NCBI GenBank assembly: GCA_023150875.1
Contig: JAKLKC010000046.1
Span: forward strand, 1-53,494
DNA from: Myxococcota bacterium
GTDB taxonomy: Bacteria; Myxococcota_A; UBA796; UBA9615; JAKLKC01
DNA: 53,494 nt
Direction of reading: 5' to 3'
A program made the position numbers and the translations under genes. Below are positions 25,325 to 33,473 of the stretch, piece by piece. The stretch's first letter is position 1. Every line of letters starts with the position of its first letter. The notes under the pieces were generated by a model. It was given only the letters and a program-made list of their open reading frames with translations, had not been told where the DNA came from and ran no database searches.

Positions 25325-25719
25325 CGCCCCTCCCCCGCGCCGTCCGCGCCCATGCGCGCCAGGTTCCACAGCCAGTGCAGGGAACGGCCCGGGCCGAGGT
25401 TCCGGGGGCCGAGGGACCACACCCAAGGGCGGCGCCTCGCCGTCTCCCTCAGGAAACCCATCACCTCGCCGGGCGTCGCCTCGGCCCCCAGGAACCGCGC
25501 GAGCGCCTCCTCTCCCCGCGCCGCCAGCGCCCCGAACGCCACGTCCAGCAGGTCGTTGACCCTGTCGGGGTGGCGCCCCAGGTCCAGCCCCCCCCGCTCC
25601 ACCATCATCAGGGCGAGGGCTCCCTGCGCGGCGAGGCGCGGGGGCTCGGTCCAGACGCTCTCCAGGTCCCCCCGCGAGAGGCGGTCCTCCCGGATCCGCT
25701 CCATGAGGCGGGCGCTCAC
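25321..25719 (-). CDS. Small protein of unknown function upstream of the CrtC-like gene
   Basis: 132 residues; GTG start. Mostly helical, with MERIREDRLSRGDLESVW, a central GALAARGEEALARFLGAEAT helix and a Trp-rich segment (WVWSLGPRNLGPGRSLHWLW). No TM span, Cys cluster or known domain was recognised. Its stop overlaps the start of the CrtC-like gene by 4 bp, so they are translationally coupled and probably work in the same pathway. Confidence 0.6.
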   Translation of the reverse strand: MSARLMERIREDRLSRGDLESVWTEPPRLAAQGALALMMVERGGLDLGRHPDRVNDLLDVAFGALAARGEEALARFLGAEATPGEVMGFLRETARRRPWVWSLGPRNLGPGRSLHWLWNLARMGADGAGEGR

Positions 25720-25789
25720 CCCCGCGAACGACCGGACGGCGCTTCCGAAGCCGGAGTACTCTACCTCAGGGTGGTCCGGGCCAAGACCG

Positions 25790-26029
25790 CGGCCCTACTC
25801 GTCCTTCTACCGCTCGGGCATGGCGGGGATCCGCCTGCTCCCCCCCACTGCCCGTTGGGGGATCCTCACCGCCGCCCGTGCCTACCGGTCCATCGGAGCG
25901 GCGCTGGCGCGCCAGGGCTGCGACCCCTTCGCCGGTCGGGCCCGGGTCTCCGCGCCCCGGAAGTTCGGCCACGCCGCCGTGGCGGCCGTCGCCGCCCTCG
26001 CCCTCTCCCTTCCCTTGTCGCCCCGACCG
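25790..26029 (+). pseudogene. Phytoene/squalene synthase-like C-terminal remnant
   Basis: In this frame the translation reads PYSSFYRSGMAGIRLLPPTA and continues with WGILTAARAYRSIGAALAR and DPFAGRARVSAPRKFG. That order resembles the C-terminal end of phytoene synthase (CrtB), where a GI-x-LP block is followed by a helix and a basic R-x-x-V segment. The catalytic N-terminal part with the two DxxxD motifs is absent, and the plus strand upstream carries other genes on the opposite strand. It is therefore a 3' fragment left by a deletion or rearrangement. A plain frame coincidence cannot be ruled out. Confidence 0.4.
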
Positions 26030-26153
26030 CGGCACGATCCCGGCCTGCACCTTCACAGGCGGGCTTCCGGGGGTGGACGCCTCCCCCCCGGCGCTCCCCA
26101 GGGTGGGATCGCCGGGTCACCCCGCCGGGGACCCCGCGGCGGAGGCCATCGGC

Positions 26154-26522
26154 GTGGATCGACTCCCCTCCTGTCCCGAGAGCCCCAACTGCGTCTCCAC
26201 CGAGGCCGATCCCTCAGACGCGCGCCACCACGCCGCGCCCTTGGACCTGCGGGGAGATCCCGCTCAGGCCCGTGAGCGCCTGAAGCGGATCGTCCTGGCG
26301 ATGCCCCGAGCCCGCCTGGTGGAGGAGAGCGGCGACCACCTCCACTTCACGTTCACCTCCCGGTTGTTCCGGTTCGTGGACGACGTGGACTTCCTGGTGG
26401 ACGCCGAGACCGGCACGATCCGCTTCCGCTCGGCGTCCCGGGTCGGATACGGCGACCTCGGGGCGAACCGGAAGAGGATGGAGGCGCTGCGGGCGCGATG
26501 GGAGGCCGAGGAGGAGCGGTGA
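26154..26522 (+). CDS. DUF1499 family protein
   Basis: 122 residues from a GTG with GGAGG upstream. It has the DUF1499 signature: PSCPESPNCVST at the start, then HFTFTSRLFRFVDDVDFLVD, and IRFRSASRVGYGDLGANRKR at the end. The family's biochemical role is unknown; many members are lipoproteins. The same frame is open further upstream, with a lipobox-like TIPAC followed by TFTGGLPG, while a hydrophobic stretch suited to a signal lies in another frame. The gene may once have begun earlier and lost its signal to a frameshift. Confidence 0.75.
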   Translation: MDRLPSCPESPNCVSTEADPSDARHHAAPLDLRGDPAQARERLKRIVLAMPRARLVEESGDHLHFTFTSRLFRFVDDVDFLVDAETGTIRFRSASRVGYGDLGANRKRMEALRARWEAEEER

Positions 26523-26531
26523 GCCCCCGCG

Positions 26532-27734
26532 TCAGGCTGCCCAGGCCGCCGTGCCCGCCGCCTCGTCCACGGAGATGTGGGCGGGGCCGGTGGGGCGGAT
26601 CCGGAAGATCTCCCGGCTGACGAACACGTCGACGACGCCGGGGTCGAACTGCCACCCCTTGGCCTCCTCCAGGCGCCGCACCGCCTCCTCCAACGGGAGC
26701 GCGACCCGGTAGGGGCGGGTGGTGGTCATGGCGTCGAAGGCGTCCACGACCCCCACGATGCGGGCGCAGATGGGGATCGCCTCGGCGCTGAGCCGGTCGG
26801 GGTAGCCCTCCCCCGAGATCATCTCGTGGTGGTGCCTCACGATCCCGACCGTCTCGGCCATCCCGGGGATCGCCCTCACGATCCGCTCGCCGATGAGCAC
26901 GTGGGAGCGCATCACCTCCCACTCCGGCCCGTCGAGGCGGCCGGGCTTGAGCAGGACGTGGTCGGGCACGCCGATCTTCCCGACGTCGTGCAACAGCGCG
27001 CCGTACCTCAGCTTCTCGGCCTCCGAGGCCAGGCCCATCTCCCGGCCGATGATGTCCGACCAGAACATCACCCGGTGGCAGTGCCCGCCGGTGTACGGGT
27101 CCCGGGCCTCGATGGCGTCCGCCAGGGCGGCGACCGTGGCGAGGCTGAGCTGGGCGAGGCGCTGCATCGAGCGGAGCAGCTCGGCGGTCCGGTCCTCCAG
27201 GCGGTCCTGGAGGCTGAGGTTCTGCCGCGCCAGCAGCGCGTTGGCCTCCGCCAGGGATCGCTGGAGGCGCCGGTTCTCCAGCAGGAGGGTCCGGTGCCGA
27301 AGGGCCCGCTCGAAGGCCGCCATCACCGACTGCTCGGACTCGAAGGGCTTGGACAGGAAGTCGATGGCCTGCCCCTTCAGCGCCCTCACGGCGTAGTCCA
27401 GCAGGCCGTGGCCCGTCATCACCACCACCTCGGGGGGAGGGTCCCCCACCCGGATCCGCCCCAGCAGCTCCAGCCCGGAGATCCCCGGCATCTCCACGTC
27501 GGTGAAGACGAGGTCCGCCGGTCCGGCGGCGAGCAACGCCAGCGCCTCCTCCCCCGAGGCCGCCACGCGGACCTGGCCCCCCGCACGGGCGAGCAGCACC
27601 GCGAGGTGCCGGCGGATCGACGTGTCGTCGTCCACCACCAGGATCGAAGGAGCGCCCCCCTCGGCGAGGAGGGAGGTGGGCGCGATGGTGGCGTCGCCGG
27701 CGTGCATCCTGGTCCCGCTGCCCGCACGGGGCAT
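26532..27734 (-). CDS. Response regulator with HD-GYP output (c-di-GMP phosphodiesterase type)
   Basis: 400 residues. Receiver domain about 30-145 with acidic DDD at 35-37, phospho-acceptor Asp79 (FTDVEMPG) and Lys129. A coiled coil (about 147-195) leads to the HD-GYP domain: HDVGKIGVP with HD at 249-250, HVLIGERI, and HHHEMISGEGYP at 301-312, so all metal ligands are kept. Such proteins hydrolyse cyclic di-GMP to control motility, biofilm or development. No partner histidine kinase is adjacent. An ATG at 27707 is an alternative start. Confidence 0.92.
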   Translation of the reverse strand: MPRAGSGTRMHAGDATIAPTSLLAEGGAPSILVVDDDTSIRRHLAVLLARAGGQVRVAASGEEALALLAAGPADLVFTDVEMPGISGLELLGRIRVGDPPPEVVVMTGHGLLDYAVRALKGQAIDFLSKPFESEQSVMAAFERALRHRTLLLENRRLQRSLAEANALLARQNLSLQDRLEDRTAELLRSMQRLAQLSLATVAALADAIEARDPYTGGHCHRVMFWSDIIGREMGLASEAEKLRYGALLHDVGKIGVPDHVLLKPGRLDGPEWEVMRSHVLIGERIVRAIPGMAETVGIVRHHHEMISGEGYPDRLSAEAIPICARIVGVVDAFDAMTTTRPYRVALPLEEAVRRLEEAKGWQFDPGVVDVFVSREIFRIRPTGPAHISVDEAAGTAAWAA

Positions 27735-27808
27735 CCGAAGGCCCCCACCCTTCGGTGCCTATCGTCCCCCCGCGCCCGCCCATGAGGCCGAGCGGTACCC
27801 GACGCCGA

Positions 27809-28876
27809 TCAAGCGAGGTCTTGGGCGGAGAGGACCGGCAGCGTGGGAGCGCCGGCCTTGCTGGGGGCGCGGCGAGCGGGGGGGGCCTGCGGGGGGATCC
27901 CGGGGTCCAGGCCGAGGTCGCGGATCATCCGCCAGTCGTCCTCGGCCTTGCGGCCGCCGGTGGTGAGATAGGCGCCCGCCATGGTGGCGCTGGCCCCGGC
28001 GATGAACATCATCGGCTGGAGGTCCCGCAGGTTCACCTCGCGGCCCCCGGCGATCATGATCTCCTGCCGCGGCAGGAGGAACCGCATCACGGCGATGGTC
28101 TTGAGCACCTCCATGGGCGAGATCGGCTCCTGGCCCTCCAGGGGCGTGCCCTCCATGGGATTGAGGAAGTTGAGGGGCACCACCTCGACCTCCAGGCGGC
28201 GCAGCTCCAGGGCGAGGTCCACGCGGTCCTCCACCGCCTCCCCCATGCCGAAGATCCCCCCGGAGCAGCGGCGGATCCCGGCGGCGCGCAGGTGTTCCAG
28301 GGTGCGGACCCTCTCGTCGTAGTCGTGGGTACCGCAGACCTTGGGGAAGTGCCGCCGGCTGGTCTCGAGGTTGTGGTTGTAGGTGTGCAGGCCCGCGGCC
28401 TTGAGGTCGTGGGCGATCCCCGGCTCCTCGATGATCCCCAGCGAGGCGTCGGCGAGGATCCCCCCCTGGGAGGCGAGGTGGCGGATGGCCCCCAGGACCC
28501 GGTCCAGGGTCGGCCCCCTCTTCAGGCCCCGCCACGCCGCCACCAGCCCGAGGGCCTTCGAGCCGTCCTGGATCGCCCGGCGCGCACCCGCAACGATCTC
28601 GTCGTCGCCGATGAAGCCGTACTCCGGGATCCCCGTATCGAAGTGCGCGGATTGACTACAGAATCCGCAGTCCTCGGAGCAGCTCCCGCTCTTGGCGTTG
28701 ACGATGGAGCAGAGGTGGATCGCGTCCCCCCGGAAGTGGTGGCGGATCCGGTTCGCCGCCGCCATGAGGTCCACGAGGTCCGGCCCCTCCGCCTCGAAGA
28801 GGGAGAGGGCGTCCTCCCGGGAGATCTCCCCGCCGCCGAGGACGGTCTCCAGGCAGCGGTCGATGAGCTGGCGCAT
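27809..28876 (-). CDS. bioB: Biotin synthase
   Basis: 355 residues from the ATG at 28876. A radical SAM enzyme inserting sulphur into dethiobiotin. The 4Fe-4S motif CSEDCGFCSQSA (Cys about 65, 69, 72) and later family blocks TYNHNLETS, RRCSGGIFGMGE and VPLNFLNPMEGTPLE are all present. The C-terminal 30 residues are a Pro/Ala-rich extension beyond the usual end. No other bio genes lie nearby. It stands 74 bp upstream of the HD-GYP gene on the same strand. Confidence 0.96.
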   Translation of the reverse strand: MRQLIDRCLETVLGGGEISREDALSLFEAEGPDLVDLMAAANRIRHHFRGDAIHLCSIVNAKSGSCSEDCGFCSQSAHFDTGIPEYGFIGDDEIVAGARRAIQDGSKALGLVAAWRGLKRGPTLDRVLGAIRHLASQGGILADASLGIIEEPGIAHDLKAAGLHTYNHNLETSRRHFPKVCGTHDYDERVRTLEHLRAAGIRRCSGGIFGMGEAVEDRVDLALELRRLEVEVVPLNFLNPMEGTPLEGQEPISPMEVLKTIAVMRFLLPRQEIMIAGGREVNLRDLQPMMFIAGASATMAGAYLTTGGRKAEDDWRMIRDLGLDPGIPPQAPPARRAPSKAGAPTLPVLSAQDLA

Positions 28877-29006
28877 GGTCGGGCTCTTCCGGGCGCGGTG
28901 GGTTGGGGGGCGCCGCACCCCGGGCCCGGGATTCTACCGGATGGCCGCCCCCGCGGTCACCGTCCCCGACGGCGGCCCGGGCTGCCCCCGCCCGCGCAAC
29001 GCCTCG

Positions 29007-31046
29007 TCAGGGCGCCGGGAGCCTGTCCGCCCGGACCCCACCCTCGGGCTCGACGTCGAAGAAGTAGATGGGGTTGGTGAAGAGGGCGGGCTGCCCCTCG
29101 GCGGTGTGCACGTCGAACCTCACGACGTTCCCGCCCACGGGGTCGATGGCGGTCGAGACTTCATAGGGGCCCGCCGCGGGGGCGACCCAGGTCTCGGTGG
29201 GGATGCCATCCTCCAGCAGCCTCACCGTCCATCCGTCCCCCACGTACGACACCCCGAAGGTGACCTGCTGGGCGGTGTCGGCCCCCACCACCACCTGGCC
29301 CATGGAGGCCCCCCCGGCGGTCAGCAGCGTCGCCGATACCTTGGGATCGGCGAAGGCGACGGGATCCCCGAACCAGACCGCCCCCCGCGCCAGGTTCCGC
29401 AGCAGCTCCTCCTCGACCTCCTGCCCCACCGGGATCCAGGTGACGAAGCGGTTCTGCCAGTCCCGCCAGCTCACCTGGCCGTGGAGGTCGTTGGCCCCGA
29501 TCCCGGTGATGACCACGCCATCCTCGCCGAGGGCGTCCCATACGGCCAGGAAGTCTTCCAGCAGGCCGGTGCGCCGCCGATAGCCGACCTCCAGCAGGTC
29601 GCAGCCGTAGACCCCCGCCGCACCCAGCGTCTCGATCTGCTCCACCACCAGCGCCGCCCTCTCCTCCTCCGGTGGATCGGGCATGCTCGTCCCGAACATG
29701 TGGTTGTACGAGACCACACCGCCATACCCGTGGACGAAGTCCACGACCTCGGCGAGGGACCACTCGTCGTGCTCGGCGTAGGGGGTCAGGGGCACCCACG
29801 AGCCGAAGGCGTTGAGGTGGGTGGAGCCGAACAGGCTGATCTCCGAACCCACCAGGTGGCGGGGCGAGTAGGGCAGGCCGTCCAGGAACGCCCGCTGGTC
29901 GTCCCTCAGGTGCTCCCCCCGCACCTCCTGGGTCCACTCGAAGTCGTCCAGGTCGTAGGCCGCCATCCCCCACTCCCGCGCCCGGACCTTCACCGTCACC
30001 AGTTCGGCGTGCTGGTCGTCCCCCGTGTCGGGGAACCAGGTCCGGGCGAGTTCGCTCAGGTCCGCCTGCACCTCGGTCCAGGTCCACCGGGGCAGGGTCA
30101 GCCTCTCGTAGTGGTCGTGGGGCCCTTCCAGGTACGAGTAGTCGAGGGAAGAGTGGTAGAAGTGCAGCGTGTTGGTCTGGCCATCGAGGCCCGCGCTCAG
30201 TTCCACCTCCACCCAGAGCTCGGCGTCGGGCGCCGCGCCCACCGGAGTGCGCGCGAAGAAGCGGAGGTCCACCTGGGCGAGCAGGGGCTTGATGTTCAAG
30301 GCGGGGTGGATCGAGAGCTTGTGGGTCTGGTACCGCCACGTCGCGGTGCCGTCCCCCCAGCCCGACTGGCGCCACCCGAAGTTCCCGGTGTGCGCCGCGC
30401 GGGTCAGCACGTCCGAGTACCCCCACACCAGCTCCCAGTCCAGCGTCTCCCAGCTCAGCGTGCGCTCTCGCCCGGCGGGCCAGTAGGGGATCTGGCGGGT
30501 GAGGGAGGCGGACTCGAAGTCGTCGCCGCTCACCTCGAGGTATCCGCCCTCGTCCGGGTAGTAGAAGAAGTCGTGGTCGGTCCACCACACCACGTCGACG
30601 CCGAGGGCCTCCGCCTCGATGCTCTGACCGGTCATGGTGCCCTTCCCCTCGGAGAAGCTGGCGTGCAGGTGGAGGGTCGTCGCCACGGGATCCCCCACCA
30701 CCAGTTCCACGGAGGTGTCACCGGTGACCACGAAGTCCCCCGCGGTGAGCGCCGCCGTCCCCGGCCAGGTGCCCGCCCGGAGCGTGGCCGTGGCCGTGCC
30801 CTCGATGATCCAGCTCACGTCCACGATCTCGCCGAGGGAGGACTCCAGTTCCGGGGCCGGCCCGACCCAGATCGGCCTCCCGTCCTCCAGGTAGGCGTGG
30901 ACCGTCAGGGGGACCGTCGAGACCCCGTCGGCGACGAGGGTGTCGGCCCCGGCCTCGATCTCCAGCCGCGGCGCGGCTTCGGCGGCCCCCGCGGCACACA
31001 GGACGATGAGCCCGCACGCCCAAGCGGAACGAAGTGATGCTCCCAT
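29007..31046 (-). CDS. Secreted PHP-domain protein with Ig-like N-domain, copy 2
   Basis: 679 residues; ATG after GGGGGAGG. Signal peptide MGASLRSAWACGLIVLCAAG, then an invasin/Ig-like region (about 25-115, VADGVSTVPLTVHAYLEDG). A PHP metal-dependent phosphoesterase core follows: LHLHASFSEG, DVVWWTDHDF and, about 320 residues later, VVSYNHMFG. A jelly-roll-like insert divides the PHP domain. The C-terminus is beta-rich (ALFTNPIYFFD). PHP enzymes bind two or three metals and hydrolyse phosphoesters; extracellular ones are poorly known. It is a paralogue of the next gene upstream. Confidence 0.82.
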   Translation of the reverse strand: MGASLRSAWACGLIVLCAAGAAEAAPRLEIEAGADTLVADGVSTVPLTVHAYLEDGRPIWVGPAPELESSLGEIVDVSWIIEGTATATLRAGTWPGTAALTAGDFVVTGDTSVELVVGDPVATTLHLHASFSEGKGTMTGQSIEAEALGVDVVWWTDHDFFYYPDEGGYLEVSGDDFESASLTRQIPYWPAGRERTLSWETLDWELVWGYSDVLTRAAHTGNFGWRQSGWGDGTATWRYQTHKLSIHPALNIKPLLAQVDLRFFARTPVGAAPDAELWVEVELSAGLDGQTNTLHFYHSSLDYSYLEGPHDHYERLTLPRWTWTEVQADLSELARTWFPDTGDDQHAELVTVKVRAREWGMAAYDLDDFEWTQEVRGEHLRDDQRAFLDGLPYSPRHLVGSEISLFGSTHLNAFGSWVPLTPYAEHDEWSLAEVVDFVHGYGGVVSYNHMFGTSMPDPPEEERAALVVEQIETLGAAGVYGCDLLEVGYRRRTGLLEDFLAVWDALGEDGVVITGIGANDLHGQVSWRDWQNRFVTWIPVGQEVEEELLRNLARGAVWFGDPVAFADPKVSATLLTAGGASMGQVVVGADTAQQVTFGVSYVGDGWTVRLLEDGIPTETWVAPAAGPYEVSTAIDPVGGNVVRFDVHTAEGQPALFTNPIYFFDVEPEGGVRADRLPAP

Positions 31047-31194
31047 GACGATCCTCCCCCCTCGCCCCGGGCCATCGGCTCTCCCCCGGTCGAACCCGGG
31101 AACGAGCCCTGCACGGCGCAACCACCGCGCGTGCCTGGGGTGGCGGGTGCTATTCACCGCTGGACCCGCGGCGACCAGGGAAGGTCAAGTCGGG

Positions 31195-33240
31195 TCAGGG
31201 CGAGGGGACGCGCTCGTCGGCCACCGCCAGGGCGACGAGGTCGTCGTCGCCGTCGAAGTAGTAGATGGGGTTCGTGAAGAGCGCGGGAGCGCCGGTGTCG
31301 GTGTAGACCTCGAAGCGGACGACATTCCCGCCCGTGGGGTCCACCACCTGGCTGGCGGAGTAGTACCCGTCGATGGGGACGGTCCACGAACTGGTCTCCA
31401 CGCCGCTCTCGACGAGCTTGACCGTCCAGCCCGCCTTGAGGGGATTGGCCCGGAAGACGATGTCCTGGGCGTCGGTGGCGCCGATCACCACCTGGCCCAT
31501 GGTCGCCTGGGCGGTCTCCGAGATCAACGACGCCTCGACCTCGCCCCCCGCGAAGAGGGTGGGATCCCCGAACCAGGTGTTGCCCCGCCGGAGGTTCCAG
31601 ATCAGGTCGTCCTCGGTGGACGTGGCGCTCCCCACCCACGTGACGAAGTTGTTGGTCCAGGTGTCCCAGTCATGCTGGTCGTGGCCGTCGTTGGCGCCGA
31701 TCCCGGTGACGACCAGCCCCGAGGTCGAGAGGGCGTCCCACACCTCCAGGAAGTCGCCGAGAACCCCCTCCCGCTCCCGATAGCCGACCTCCAGGAGGTC
31801 GCAGCCGAAGACCTCCTCGGTGAGCAGGAAGTCGATGGCCGAGACCACCTGCTCCGCCCGCTCCAGGTCGGTCAACACGGTGTGGACCACCCCGAACATG
31901 TGGTTGAACGACGCGATCCCGCCGTAGTCGTGGACCATGGACACGACGTCCCCGATGTCCCACTCCGGGTGGTCGGAGAAGGGGAACATGGGCACCGAGG
32001 ACCCGAAGGCGTTGATGTGCCGGTCGGGGAGCATCCCCATCTCCACGCCGACGAGGTGCTCCGGGGAGTAGGGGAGGGAGTCCAGGTAGTCCCGCTGGAC
32101 GTCCCGAAGCTCCTCGCCGACGATCTCCTGGGTCCACTCGAAGTCGTCGAGGTCGTAGGTGACGGTCTTGCGGTTGCGGGCCTTGATCTGGATCGACGCA
32201 AGGTTGACCGTCGAGTCGTCCCCGAAGTCGGAGAAGTGGGCGCGGGCGATGGCGGTGAGGTCGGCGGACACCTCGGTCCAGACCCCCCGGGGCGCGGTGA
32301 TGCGAACGTACCGGGCGGTGGCGCTGTTCAGGTAGGAGTAGCTGGTGTTCGAGTGGTACAGGTGGATGCGGCGGACCACCCCGTCGGTGCCCCGGCTCAG
32401 GTTGAACACGAACCACAGCTCGGCGTCGGCGCTGGCAACGGTCTCGGGTCGGATCTGGACCCGGAAGTCCACCTGGCCCATCAGCGGCTTCATGTTGATG
32501 GGGAGGGGCCAGGAATCGAAGGTGTAGAAGAGGCTGCGCCAGGTGTCCCCGTTCCCCGAGGTCGCCGAGAGCCGCCAACCGAAGTTCCCGGTGTGGGCGT
32601 AAGCCGTCCCCACCTCCGACACGTGGGTGTTGAAGCTGGAGGACACCAGGCCCCAGCCGATGTCCGTCGAGTTGCCCGCGGGCCAGGTGGGCCAGTTCGC
32701 CGTGAGGCTCCCCGTCTCGAAGTCCCAGCCCGTGCTCTCGAGGTCGTGGCCGGGGTAGTAGAGGTAGTCGTGGTCCGTCCACCACATGACGTCGACGCCT
32801 TGCTCGTCGGCCTCGATGGTGTGGCCGCGCATGGTGGCGTCCCCCTCGGAGAAGCTCCCGTGGAGGTGGAGGCTGGTGCCCACCGGCTCTCCCGGGAGCA
32901 GGTCGATGGCGGTGTCGCCGGTGACCTCCCACCCGTCCTTGTAGAGTGTGGCCAGGCCTGGGTAGGTGCCTGCCTTGAAGGTCAGCGGCGCGGCCCCTCC
33001 GGTGACGACGCCGCTGCCCACCACCTTTCCGAGGTCGGACGAGAGGGTGATCACGGTGCCGTCCGGGACCGGGGTGCCGTCGTCCAGGCGGGGCCAGACG
33101 CGGAGCTTGGTGGTGGACAAGCCGTCGGCGGCGACCGCGGTGGAGTTCGCCTCGACCTCCAGGGTGGGGAGCGCCAGCGCCGGGGCTGCGGGGAGGAGGC
33201 AGAGGGCGACCGCGGCGGCGGTCCAGGACATGCCCGACAT
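31195..33240 (-). CDS. Secreted PHP-domain protein with Ig-like N-domain, copy 1
   Basis: 681 residues; ATG after GGAG. Signal peptide (SWTAAAVALCLLPAAPALA), Ig-like domain (VAADGLSTTKLRVWPRLDDG), and a split PHP core: LHLHGSFSEGDATMRGHTIE, VMWWTDHDYLYYPG, IASFNHMFGVVH and DLLEVGYRERE. The lectin-like insert (about 175-370) shares YDLDDFEWTQEI with copy 2. The two genes align along their whole length with no large gaps, so they arose by tandem duplication and have diverged widely. Upstream, a 9-bp direct repeat CCCTTGACA occurs twice at an 11-bp period (33294 and 33305). Confidence 0.82.
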   Translation of the reverse strand: MSGMSWTAAAVALCLLPAAPALALPTLEVEANSTAVAADGLSTTKLRVWPRLDDGTPVPDGTVITLSSDLGKVVGSGVVTGGAAPLTFKAGTYPGLATLYKDGWEVTGDTAIDLLPGEPVGTSLHLHGSFSEGDATMRGHTIEADEQGVDVMWWTDHDYLYYPGHDLESTGWDFETGSLTANWPTWPAGNSTDIGWGLVSSSFNTHVSEVGTAYAHTGNFGWRLSATSGNGDTWRSLFYTFDSWPLPINMKPLMGQVDFRVQIRPETVASADAELWFVFNLSRGTDGVVRRIHLYHSNTSYSYLNSATARYVRITAPRGVWTEVSADLTAIARAHFSDFGDDSTVNLASIQIKARNRKTVTYDLDDFEWTQEIVGEELRDVQRDYLDSLPYSPEHLVGVEMGMLPDRHINAFGSSVPMFPFSDHPEWDIGDVVSMVHDYGGIASFNHMFGVVHTVLTDLERAEQVVSAIDFLLTEEVFGCDLLEVGYREREGVLGDFLEVWDALSTSGLVVTGIGANDGHDQHDWDTWTNNFVTWVGSATSTEDDLIWNLRRGNTWFGDPTLFAGGEVEASLISETAQATMGQVVIGATDAQDIVFRANPLKAGWTVKLVESGVETSSWTVPIDGYYSASQVVDPTGGNVVRFEVYTDTGAPALFTNPIYYFDGDDDLVALAVADERVPSP

Positions 33241-33473
33241 GATGACTCCGTGCCAGCCCCCCGGGTGAGGGGCCTCGACGTGGGACCGTCCGACCCTTGA
33301 CAATCCCTTGACAGGGGGATCTACCGCGGGCCGATCCCGATCGCAAGTGGGATCTTCGACCTCGGCGAATATCCGGTGGGAACGCGGAGAGTCGCGGCGG
33401 CGGCGCCACGGCACGGGGACGCGGGGGAAGGGGGGAAGGCGGGCGTCGAGGACGAACCGTGGGCCGCGGAGAC

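Noticed and set aside
33294-33313. Doubled CCCTTGACA as a promoter pair
   Set aside because: On the plus strand no gene follows, and on the minus strand the boxes read TGTCAAGGG without a -10 at proper spacing. Kept only as a note under the PHP gene.
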